Source: an uncultured Woeseia sp. (GTDB taxonomy: Bacteria > Pseudomonadota > Gammaproteobacteria > Steroidobacterales > Woeseiaceae). From it: a stretch of DNA of 64,000 bases. Shown one piece after another: positions 56,960-64,000 of the stretch. A program made the position numbers and the translations under genes. The notes under the pieces are model-generated. The model had not been told where the DNA came from, searched no databases, and worked only from the letters and a program-made list of their open reading frames with translations. Every line of letters starts with the position of its first letter. Within the stretch, counting starts at the first letter, position 1. Location: the NCBI GenBank assembly GCA_937925605.1, contig CALALV010000138.1, positions 1 to 64,000 of the forward strand, written 5' to 3'.

Positions 56960-59488
56960 CTACGGACAGAGCGAACGGATCAGGTGCGATTCGACCGCGG
57001 CGTCCATCCAGTAGTAGGTATCGTCGTCGCTGAAGTAGTAGTAGGTCGTGTCGTTCGGCAGCAGCAGCACCGTGATGCCGCCGTAGCCGGACATGAACGG
57101 CACCCACAGCTCGCCGGAGCAGCCGACGTTCGAGCTGATCTCGTGGGCCCAGAAGCCGTTGTTGTACTTGTAGTCGGTCAGCGGATCGAGGCCGCGGTCG
57201 GACGGGTTGCGCTGCATCGCGGCGTCCAGCTCGGCCGCGTCCAGCATCGGCGTGCCGTTGATGTGCCCGTCGTCGACGTTCAGGAAGGTCGCGAGCTTGG
57301 CGACGTCGTCGCGCAGGAAGGTGAGCCCCCAGCCGGTGAACGGCTGTGCGATCGGGTCGTAGGTCCGGCGTGAGACCTCGCTGGTCTTGCTGAGCCCCAG
57401 CGGCCGCCACATCTCCGCGACGACCGTGTCCGCGAACACGTCCTTGCCCGAACCCTCGAGCGCCTTGACGTCGGCGTTCATCGCCGTGCCGAGGATGTAG
57501 GTGTCCGACGTGTGGTAGACCCAGGTCGTGCCCGGCGCAGCCTTGCGCGGGTACTCCGTGCAGCTGTAGCTGATCTTGCTGGCATGGTCTTCCGGCAGGA
57601 ACAGGTCGTTCGTGTGGCTCGCGCCCTCGTCGCCCATGTAGCTCGCCAGCTTGTAGTTGCCGGTGCCCATGTCGATGACGTTGCCGTAGGTCACGTCGCC
57701 CCAGTTGCCGTCGGCGGCACACTCGGGCACGCGCGGCGCGACCGTGTTGTTCATGAAGCCCGGATATTTCTTTTCGAGGCGCATCAACGCTGCGCCGGCG
57801 AACACGGTCTTGGCCGTGGAATAGGACGGCACCGTCAGCGAGTCGCAGTACGGGTGCGTGCCCCAGCGCGTATTGCAGCCGCCGACGTAGTGGGTGCCGT
57901 CGATGACGAAACCGTAAATGGTCATGTGCGCCGGGTCGGTCTCGGCAGCGCTGCCGAACTGGCTCGGGTCGCTGCCCGAGTAGTCGTTGGCGAGCTCGGC
58001 GATCGGCTTGACCGGCATGCGGCCGTTGACCTCGGCCTGGTGGTCGGCCTTCAGCGCGGCGGCGCCCGCCACGGCGCCGGGCGCGTAGCTCGCGCCGAGC
58101 AGGCCCCACATGTCGAACTTGAAGTACAGGCAGGTCTCGCTCGACACCTGGTAGGCCAGCTTCGAGACCGAGCCGTCGTCCTTGAACAGGAAGGTCATCA
58201 GGCCGTTGTGCTGGCAGTTCGCGTTCTTCTGGTGCAGCGAGAACGGGATCGCGGCGCGGCTGTAGCCGTTGTCGCCATTCTCCTGCCAGACGCGCCCGGG
58301 CTCGAGGATGTATTCCCACTCGGGATGCGACGCGGGGATCGAGCCCCGGGTCGCCGGGACGAGGTGCGTGCCGGTCTGCACGAACTCGAAGTCGAACTCG
58401 GGCAGGTGCTTGCGCGTCGTATCGGCATTGCCGGTGTAGCGGAAGGTGTCCTTGATCTCGTCGAAGTCGCCGCCGGTCGCCTCGCCGGTGAGCGTGAGCC
58501 GGCCCTCGAAGTTGTTGACCGGCTGCGCGGCCTCCGCCGGCACGCCGTAGGCCGAGACGTCGACGCGGCTGCCGGGGTCGCTGCCGCCGGTCAGGAACGC
58601 GTAGTCGAGTTCGCTCCGGCTGACGTTGCCGTTGCCCGAGAGCGGATCGAAGTCGTCGACCGTGCCGCCGCCCGGCTCGGTGCCGGTGCCGTCGACGCCG
58701 ACCGCGACGGTCGCCTCGTCGGGATCGTTCGACGGGATGTTCAGCGTGTCGCTGGCGTAGCCGGTGGCGGTCGGCGAGAAGCGCAGCGTGACGTTGCAGC
58801 TGCCGGAGGCGCCGACGGTCTGCCCGGAACAGGCGTCGCTGACGATGCTGAACGGGGCGGCGAGGCCGGACAGCGTGCCGATCACGAGGTCGGCGCTGCC
58901 CGTGTTCGAGATCGTCAGGCTGTGGTCCGCGCTCGTGTTGATGTCGACGTTGCCGAAACTGCCGGAACCGCTGACGTCGATGTCGGGCTCCGGGTTCGTG
59001 CCGCCCTGCGTGCCGGACACGCTGACGCTGTCGCCGTAGCAGTAGTCGCCGGCGTGCGCACCGGTCGAGCGGAAGCGCAGCTTCAGGTTCGCGTTGTCGT
59101 CCGCGCCCGCGGGCGACGCGCTGCCCTGGTAGAAGGTGCCGTCGTCGCTGCCGTTCTGCACCAGCACGACCGTGGTCCAGGCCTGGCCGCCGTCGGTCGA
59201 GACCTCGGCGTAGCAGTCGTCGCCGTTCTCGAGCGAAGTCGCGGCCAGGTTCATCGTGATGCTGACCGCGCTGTAGCCGGCGGTCGAGACCGTGACGGTT
59301 GCGTTGGCGGTCTGTTTGAGCCTCAGCGAATACTGGCCGATGGCCTGCAGCGAGGTGATGCTGACGTCACCGCTGGTCGCCCAGCCGGCGGCGTCGCCGT
59401 CTTCGAAGTCGTCCTGGAAAATCGTGTCGGCCTGGGCGCCGCCGCAGAGGACGAACAGCAGTCCGAACGTGGCAATCGTGCGCATCAT
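56960..59488 (-). CDS. Exported class-C serine hydrolase with two N-terminal beta domains
   Basis: An 842-residue protein from ATG 59488 with GGGGGG before it. Signal peptide ends GGAQA. Residues about 22-160 are a jelly-roll domain (FQDDFEDGDAAGWATSGDV; LKLRFRSTG). Residues 167-268 are an ASPM/SPD-2/Hydin-type Ig domain (PEPDIDVSGSGSFGNVDINT; RFSPTATGYASDTL). The hydrolase follows with SYSTAK (Ser557, Lys560 as SxxK), YHTSDTYIL as the likely Tyr motif and SGYGGITVLLLPND near the end. It is related to beta-lactamase/esterase proteins; the substrate is unknown. Confidence 0.82.
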   Translation of the reverse strand: MMRTIATFGLLFVLCGGAQADTIFQDDFEDGDAAGWATSGDVSITSLQAIGQYSLRLKQTANATVTVSTAGYSAVSITMNLAATSLENGDDCYAEVSTDGGQAWTTVVLVQNGSDDGTFYQGSASPAGADDNANLKLRFRSTGAHAGDYCYGDSVSVSGTQGGTNPEPDIDVSGSGSFGNVDINTSADHSLTISNTGSADLVIGTLSGLAAPFSIVSDACSGQTVGASGSCNVTLRFSPTATGYASDTLNIPSNDPDEATVAVGVDGTGTEPGGGTVDDFDPLSGNGNVSRSELDYAFLTGGSDPGSRVDVSAYGVPAEAAQPVNNFEGRLTLTGEATGGDFDEIKDTFRYTGNADTTRKHLPEFDFEFVQTGTHLVPATRGSIPASHPEWEYILEPGRVWQENGDNGYSRAAIPFSLHQKNANCQHNGLMTFLFKDDGSVSKLAYQVSSETCLYFKFDMWGLLGASYAPGAVAGAAALKADHQAEVNGRMPVKPIAELANDYSGSDPSQFGSAAETDPAHMTIYGFVIDGTHYVGGCNTRWGTHPYCDSLTVPSYSTAKTVFAGAALMRLEKKYPGFMNNTVAPRVPECAADGNWGDVTYGNVIDMGTGNYKLASYMGDEGASHTNDLFLPEDHASKISYSCTEYPRKAAPGTTWVYHTSDTYILGTAMNADVKALEGSGKDVFADTVVAEMWRPLGLSKTSEVSRRTYDPIAQPFTGWGLTFLRDDVAKLATFLNVDDGHINGTPMLDAAELDAAMQRNPSDRGLDPLTDYKYNNGFWAHEISSNVGCSGELWVPFMSGYGGITVLLLPNDTTYYYFSDDDTYYWMDAAVESHLIRSLCP

Positions 59489-59808
59489 GTTGGTTCCCCC
59501 CGGAGCCGGATTGCGTCGCGGCCGGTGACCCGGCCTGTCTAGAAAATAGCGGCGCAGCGGGCGAACGGTAGGGCCAGTTTGCAACGCTGGATGAGTCCAG
59601 CCCGTGGGCGAATGTACCCAGGCGAGCCGTTGGCCCGTTGCCCGGGTTCCCAGGGAATTCCAAGGGAAATCAGCAAGTCATGGTAGTGGCTGAGCTGGCT
59701 GCGGGTGCGCCTGCGGAAGTTCCTGCCGTTGATCGAGGGGTGCAATTGACGCGACCCGCAGGGGCACTGACACTGCCGTCAACAAGCAGAAAAACCGGGG
59801 GGAGTCAC

Positions 59809-61095
59809 ATGACGCGCAGAATTCGACTGCAGGTACTCGCAGCGCTTGCCGCAACCGCGTTGCCGGCCGGCGCCGCACTCGCAGACACGTTCCTGATCAC
59901 CGCCGAGCGCCTGTTCGATGCCGAGCGCGGCCGCATCACCGGGCCGGCCCGGGTCCTCGTAGCAGACGGTGTGATCGCGGCGGTCGACCCGGACAACGTT
60001 CCTGCCGATGCCCGCGTCATCGCGCTCGGCGATTACACGTTGCTGCCCGGCCTGATGGACATGCACACGCACGTCAACGGCGACTGGTTCACCGGCGACA
60101 ACTGGGTCTGGAACCCGGTGCTGGAGACGGCGGCCGACTGGGGCATACGCGGCGTCGTCTACGCCGAGAAGACGCTGCTGGCCGGTTTCACGACGATCCG
60201 TGACACCGGTGCCTTGCCCGGCTTCCCGGACGTCGCGCTGATGAGGGCGATCAATTCGGGTTTCGTGCCGGGCCCTGACATGTGGCCGGCCGGGCACTTC
60301 ATCTCGATCACCGGCGGCCACTGTGACATCACCGGTTTCGCACCCGGCGTGCTCGAGCTCGGGCCGAAGGACGGCATCGCCGACGGTGTGGACGAGGTCA
60401 TCAAGGCCGTGCGCTACCAGGCCAAGCACGGCGTCCGGATCATCAAGGTCTGCGCGACCGGCGGCGTGTTCTCGTTTTCGCAGAACGCGCCGGTCGGTGC
60501 GCTGCAGTACTCGCTCGAAGAACTCGAGGCCATCGTGCGCGAGGCGAACAAGCTCGGTCTCAAGGTCGCGGCGCACGCGCACGGTACCGAGGGCATCAAC
60601 ACTGCCGTGCGTGCCGGCGTCGCGTCGATCGAGCACGGCTCGATCCTGTCCGACGAGTCCATACGCCTGATGAAACAGCACGGCACCTACCTGGTGCCGA
60701 ACCTGTACATCAATACGCTGCCGCTTCCGCCCGGCACGCCGCAGGCAACCGTGGACAAGAACGAGTACCTGAAGCCGCTGGTCAGGCAAAGCCTGATGAT
60801 GGCCTATCGCGCCGGCGTCAACATGGCGCTCGGCACGGACTCGGGCGTGTACCCGCACGGGGACAACGGCCGCGAGTTTGCCGCGTTGGTCGCCGAGGGC
60901 ATCCCGCCTGGGCACGCGCTGAAAATGGCGACCGTGTTCGCGGCCGACCTGCTCGGCGTGGACGACCGCGGCATCATTGCCGTGGGCAAACGTGCCGATC
61001 TCGTCGCCGTGCCGGGCAATCCGCTCGACTCCATCGAGGTGATGGAGGACGTGCGCTTCGTGATGAAGGAGGGTGTGGTCTACCGGGCGCCCTAG
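59809..61095 (+). CDS. Exported metal-dependent amidohydrolase (Xaa-Pro dipeptidase/imidazolonepropionase-like)
   Basis: A 428-residue protein from ATG 59809, GGGGGGAG before it, signal peptide ending GAALAD. Metal-site motifs: GLMDMHTHVN (HxH), a Lys-bearing GVRIIKVCATGG, LKVAAHAHGTEG (His), VASIEHGSIL (His) and ALGTDSGVYPHG (Asp), the set of the cytosolic amidohydrolase family. ADLVAVPGNPLDSI near the end is the usual C-terminal strand. Probably cleaves dipeptides or imides in the periplasm. Confidence 0.9.
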   Translation: MTRRIRLQVLAALAATALPAGAALADTFLITAERLFDAERGRITGPARVLVADGVIAAVDPDNVPADARVIALGDYTLLPGLMDMHTHVNGDWFTGDNWVWNPVLETAADWGIRGVVYAEKTLLAGFTTIRDTGALPGFPDVALMRAINSGFVPGPDMWPAGHFISITGGHCDITGFAPGVLELGPKDGIADGVDEVIKAVRYQAKHGVRIIKVCATGGVFSFSQNAPVGALQYSLEELEAIVREANKLGLKVAAHAHGTEGINTAVRAGVASIEHGSILSDESIRLMKQHGTYLVPNLYINTLPLPPGTPQATVDKNEYLKPLVRQSLMMAYRAGVNMALGTDSGVYPHGDNGREFAALVAEGIPPGHALKMATVFAADLLGVDDRGIIAVGKRADLVAVPGNPLDSIEVMEDVRFVMKEGVVYRAP

Positions 61096-61130
61096 CAGCC
61101 TGCAGAAAGACTGCGTTTCCAAGCAGCCAA

Positions 61131-61568
61131 CTAGACGCCGATGTCCTCGTTCCACAGCCCCGGCTTCGCGGCGATGAACTCGCGCATCATCGCGATGCAG
61201 TCCTGGTCGTCGAGAATCTCCAGCTCGACGCCGCGCGAGCGCAGGTAGTCCTCGGGGCCCTGGAAGGTCCGGTTCTCGCCGACCACGATTCTGGGAATAC
61301 CGTAGAGCAGGACCGTGCCGCTGCACATGTCGCAAGGCGACAGCGTCGAGTACAGCACGGCGCGCCGGTAGTCGGCGGCCGCGAGCCGGCCCGCGTTCTC
61401 GAGGCAGTCCATCTCCGCGTGCAGCACGGCGCTCGCTTTCTGCACGCGCTGGTTGTGCCCGCGGCCGACGATGCTGCCGTCGATAACGAGCACCGAACCT
61501 ATCGGTATGCCGCCGGCGGCGAGGCCCTTGCGCGCTTCGGCGACGGCCGCCGCCATGAACTCGTCCAT
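61131..61568 (-). CDS. Cytosine deaminase, yeast Fcy1 type
   Basis: A 145-residue zinc deaminase. Key parts: GGIPIGSVLV, GRGHNQRVQKAS, VLHAEMDCLENAGRL (HAE, catalytic Glu), LSPCDMC (zinc Cys pair), YGIPRIVVGEN and the end LWNEDIG. Nearly every segment has a direct match in yeast cytosine deaminase (GGIPIG, LENCGRL, TLSPCDMC, YGIPRCVVGEN, WFEDIG), rather than in tRNA deaminase TadA. It would convert cytosine to uracil for pyrimidine salvage. AGGAG lies before ATG 61568. Confidence 0.88.
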   Translation of the reverse strand: MDEFMAAAVAEARKGLAAGGIPIGSVLVIDGSIVGRGHNQRVQKASAVLHAEMDCLENAGRLAAADYRRAVLYSTLSPCDMCSGTVLLYGIPRIVVGENRTFQGPEDYLRSRGVELEILDDQDCIAMMREFIAAKPGLWNEDIGV

Positions 61569-61597
61569 GTCGTACTCCTGGTTTCCCGGGGCCGAGT

Positions 61598-62047
61598 CTA
61601 CCGTCCCGCTGCGGTGAGCAGGCGGTCGAGGTTATTGGCGAAGGCCTGGCGCTCGGCCTGGCCGAGCGCCGGCGGCCCGCCCGTGTTGATGCCACTCGCG
61701 CGCAGCGTGTCCATGAAGTCGCGCATGTTGAGGCGCTGGCGGATCGTCTCCTGCGAATACAGCTCGCCGCGCGGATTCAGCGCCTGTGCCCCTTTTTCCA
61801 TGACCTCGGCGGCCAGCGGGATGTCGGCAGTGACGACGAGGTCGCCGGGCTGCACGCGCCTGGCGATCTCGTTGTCCGCGACGTCGAAACCCTTGGGCAC
61901 CTGCAGCGTGCGGATGACCCGCGAGCCGGGCACGGAGAGCGGCTGGTTCGCGACCAGCAGCAGCTCGGTCTGCGTGCGCTCGGCGGCGCGGAACAGGATG
62001 TCGCGGATGACCGCCGGGCAGGCGTCCGCGTCGACGAGGATCTTCAT
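61598..62047 (-). CDS. YaiI/YqxD family protein (UPF0178, DUF188)
   Basis: A 149-residue protein beginning [20 protein letters not shown], the PIN-like start of the YaiI family, with [38 protein letters not shown] and [17 protein letters not shown]. Conserved acidic residues suggest a nuclease fold, but function is not known. Start ATG 62047; an in-frame ATG at 62059 is possible. Confidence 0.92.
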   Translation of the reverse strand: MKILVDADACPAVIRDILFRAAERTQTELLLVANQPLSVPGSRVIRTLQVPKGFDVADNEIARRVQPGDLVVTADIPLAAEVMEKGAQALNPRGELYSQETIRQRLNMRDFMDTLRASGINTGGPPALGQAERQAFANNLDRLLTAAGR

Positions 62048-62184
62048 CACCGGACTCATGAACAGTGTGCCGACATCCTGCCACGAACGGACGGGCAGGT
62101 TGAAAAATCCGGCGAAAAACTGAAAGGTCGCGACTCCGCCGCGACGGGGATACGCTCGCGGAAACGCGCAAGGAGGCAAACGAC

Positions 62185-62679
62185 ATGACCGACTACCTGG
62201 CCGACATGTGGCGACTCGCCCTCGACGGTGACAAACAGGGCATCGTGTTCTTCGCGGCGCTGTATACCGCGATCGCACTGTCCGTTTCCGTCGTCTACCA
62301 GTTGCGGGTCCGGGCCTGGCCCAGCACGCGCGGCAAGCTTGTCGAGGCCAGAGTAAGCAAGTTCGGCGCCACCGACCCGGTGCCGTCGGAGCAGGAGTAC
62401 GTCGCTTCGGCGCTTTACGAGTACCGAGTCGCCGGCAAGACCTACCAGGGCACGCGGGTATCGCCCTGGATACTGGTCGCCTCGCACAACCTGCGCTTCA
62501 TGCTGGCGCGGCAGCTGCGCGGGTTGCGGCGCCGCGACGGCGACACGGTCGACGTCATCTACAAGCCGTCCGATCCCCGCAAGAGCTACCTGCGGCGGCC
62601 GGGCATTGCGGGGCTGCTGTTCAGCATTGCGCTCGCCGTGGCTCCGCTCCTGCTGTACTGGCAGCATTACCACGCCTGA
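62185..62679 (+). CDS. DUF3592 membrane protein
   Basis: A 164-residue protein with helices near 20-40 and 140-160. Between them lies a beta region with [39 protein letters not shown] and [19 protein letters not shown], the pattern of DUF3592. Function unknown. AAGGAGG before ATG 62185. Confidence 0.85.
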   Translation: MTDYLADMWRLALDGDKQGIVFFAALYTAIALSVSVVYQLRVRAWPSTRGKLVEARVSKFGATDPVPSEQEYVASALYEYRVAGKTYQGTRVSPWILVASHNLRFMLARQLRGLRRRDGDTVDVIYKPSDPRKSYLRRPGIAGLLFSIALAVAPLLLYWQHYHA

Positions 62680-62776
62680 GGTGGGCTGCCGGGTCGCGCT
62701 GTGCCAGCCGGTCCGGGGCCATGCGCGCGACAGGCTGGTGTAGACTGCCGGCAGTCAACCGACCGGAGACCAGCGC

Positions 62777-63148
62777 ATGCCCGCATTCATGAAGAACTAC
62801 GAAGCAGAGACCTACGCCCTGATGCGCATCACGACGGGCTTCCTGTTCCTGTGCCACGGCGTGGTCAAATTCCAGAACATGGCCGAGGCCGCGCGGCCCT
62901 GGCACATCCAGTGGATCGCCGGGCCGGTCGAGCTGGTCGGCGGGGCGCTGGTCATGCTCGGGCTGTTCACGCGGCCGGCCGCTTTCCTGTGCGCGGGCAT
63001 GGGCGCCGCGGCCTACTGGGTCGGTCACTTCGGCATGGACAAGTGGCTGCCGATCATGAACCGCGGCGATGCCGCGGCGCTGTATGCCTTCGTGTTCCTC
63101 TACATCGCCGCGAAAGGCACGGGCGCCTGGGGGCTCGGCAAGGACTGA
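62777..63148 (+). CDS. DoxX family membrane protein
   Basis: A 123-residue protein with four helices and the DoxX pattern ALMRITTGFLFLCHGVVKF, AGPVELVGGALVMLGLFTRP and a closing ALYAFVFLYIAAKGTGAW. DoxX-like proteins are linked to quinone- or thiol-redox processes; the role here is unknown. Confidence 0.9.
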   Translation: MPAFMKNYEAETYALMRITTGFLFLCHGVVKFQNMAEAARPWHIQWIAGPVELVGGALVMLGLFTRPAAFLCAGMGAAAYWVGHFGMDKWLPIMNRGDAAALYAFVFLYIAAKGTGAWGLGKD

Positions 63149-63165
63149 GGCGCCCGCGCCCGGGC

Positions 63166-64000
63166 TCAGTCGGCGCCCGGCTGCAGCTCCGGCTCGATCG
63201 GCGAGAGCAGTTCGGGCGCCGTCACCAGCTGGCGTACTCCGTGCGACTTGCTCTCGTTGAAGACGTTGCCCTGCTCCGCCCAGCGGTGCAGTGACGCGAC
63301 GTCGACGCGTGCACACTGCGGCCGCACGCTCCAGGTCACCTGCATCGGCGAGCACTGCGACTGCGTGTAGGACGGCCCGGTCGTCGAGCCCCTGAACACC
63401 ACCGGCGTGCCCGTGCCGGCCGGCAGCGCGCGCGGCTGGTGCAGGCCGTCACCGGCGGGCGGTTCGTAGCCGAAGTCGGCGAAATCCAGCGCGTCCGGGT
63501 CGTTGACGACGAGGAAGACCTGCGCCTCCACCCGCAGCAGCGGGTCGTCGCAGCCCTCGGAGAGACAGGACCCGAGTCCCTCGCCGGGAGCGACCGGGCA
63601 GGAGCTGTAGACCCAGTGCACCTCGATCGTGTCGCCCGGCTTGACGCCGCCGTACGGCCCGTTGCCGTCGAACGGGTCCTCGAGTTCCGCGGCCGTCAGC
63701 TCTGCCGCGTCGTTGCAGGCGTAGCCGCCGCTGTCGCTGTCGTTGACGAAGACGCTGAAGCCAGGGCCTTTGTGTTCGGCATTCGTATGCGTGTGCAGGT
63801 TGCACAGGTTGAGCTCCTCGGCGGCCGGTGCCAGCGGGAACGTGACAGGGTTGAGGCCCGCGAGGCTCGTGATATCGCGCGGCGTCTGCGGGCCGGCGTC
63901 GAGGCACAGCGGCGGCGACGCGTCGGCGATCGCGGCAGCGGGGGCCGCGTCGGTCACATCGGCGGCATCGGCGGGCGCGTCGCCGGGAGATCCCTGGCAG
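63166..64000 (-). CDS. Delta-class carbonic anhydrase-like lipoprotein, cut at the right edge
   Basis: At least 278 codons; the frame stays open to the window edge. NLCNLHTHTNAEHKGPGFSV matches the metal-binding start of delta-class carbonic anhydrases (two His of HxH, Glu and a second Cys region), and DTIEVHWVYSSCP carries a further His likely to bind metal. Residues near the edge read Cys-Gln-Gly-Ser-Pro then an Ala/Asp-rich linker, as expected just after a lipobox, whose hydrophobic part would lie outside the window. Reversible CO2 hydration at the cell surface is the likely role. Confidence 0.78.
   Translation of the reverse strand, partial: CQGSPGDAPADAADVTDAAPAAAIADASPPLCLDAGPQTPRDITSLAGLNPVTFPLAPAAEELNLCNLHTHTNAEHKGPGFSVFVNDSDSGGYACNDAAELTAAELEDPFDGNGPYGGVKPGDTIEVHWVYSSCPVAPGEGLGSCLSEGCDDPLLRVEAQVFLVVNDPDALDFADFGYEPPAGDGLHQPRALPAGTGTPVVFRGSTTGPSYTQSQCSPMQVTWSVRPQCARVDVASLHRWAEQGNVFNESKSHGVRQLVTAPELLSPIEPELQPGAD

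Noticed and set aside
1..64000. CRISPR arrays, rRNA and tRNA genes, complete insertion sequences
   Set aside because: No regularly spaced repeats, no cloverleaf or rRNA core segments and no transposase reading frame were recognised.

Overview
The window is a GC-rich (high-sixties percent by eye), gene-dense piece of a bacterial chromosome. The mix of a DnaJ-type CbpA/CbpM pair, TrxC, a YdbH/YdbL-like pair, an ECF sigma factor overlapping a TPR-bearing Ser/Thr kinase, large BNR-repeat and PD40 exported proteins and many lipoproteins fits a free-living gammaproteobacterium, perhaps of the Xanthomonadales/Chromatiales-like environmental lineages. I see no rRNA, tRNA, CRISPR array or complete insertion sequence.

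Layout. 1-1000: 5' part of a pabB-like gene and a small lipoprotein. 1046-9771: a long minus-strand block read from high to low coordinates: cbpA-cbpM-trxC, two small membrane proteins, a CuA-type heme-copper reductase (subunit II, subunit I, Sco), a cytochrome b/ferredoxin/MvhD fusion, an anchored periplasmic protein, a bacteriohemerythrin and a DUF4382 lipoprotein. Subunit I lacks the active-site tyrosine (Gln instead), so the set is better read as a NO reductase of the norSY-senC kind than as an oxygen reductase. 9866-16818: an exported-hydrolase locus with three paralogues of the zinc phospholipase C / P1 nuclease fold, a phospholipase A2-like lipoprotein and two unknown proteins. 16823-20080: DUF2177, MscS, membrane and metallo-beta-lactamase-fold genes. 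20131-22710: a TetR regulator with three matching operators, an FAD monooxygenase and msrB. 22852-28002: lipoprotein, TIMP-like and CsgG-like genes, and an ArsR/SRPBCC operon with two palindromic operators. 27999-32272: a LamG protein, an exported EF-Tu-domain-2-like protein and two convergent peptidoglycan-binding-domain proteins. 32356-36195: kinase, sigma factor and a DUF4760-like gene. 36464-44503: BNR-repeat protein, a two-gene unknown unit, PD40-CehA protein and DUF2254 protein.

44651-46203 is a less GC-rich accessory stretch with a nucleotidyltransferase gene broken by a single TGA and a GNAT acetyltransferase, followed by CPBP protease, HNH endonuclease with 72-bp internal repeats, DUF924 and an FAD-linked oxidase. 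51432-54174 is the YdbH/YdbL-like pair. The 3' end of the YdbL-like gene is present a second time, decayed, at 55905-55978, and the two copies bracket a lower-GC islet with one membrane protein. After this come an orphan MbcA/ParS/Xre antitoxin-like gene, a strong palindromic terminator, a modular class-C serine hydrolase, an amidohydrolase, a yeast-type cytosine deaminase, YaiI, DUF3592 and DoxX proteins, and a delta-class carbonic anhydrase-like lipoprotein cut by the right edge.

Genes that appear to work together: the NO-reductase set; the secreted phospholipase set; TetR with the monooxygenase and the small exported protein; ArsR with SRPBCC; sigma factor with kinase; YdbH with YdbL. All functional calls rest on motif recognition by eye; no database search was possible.
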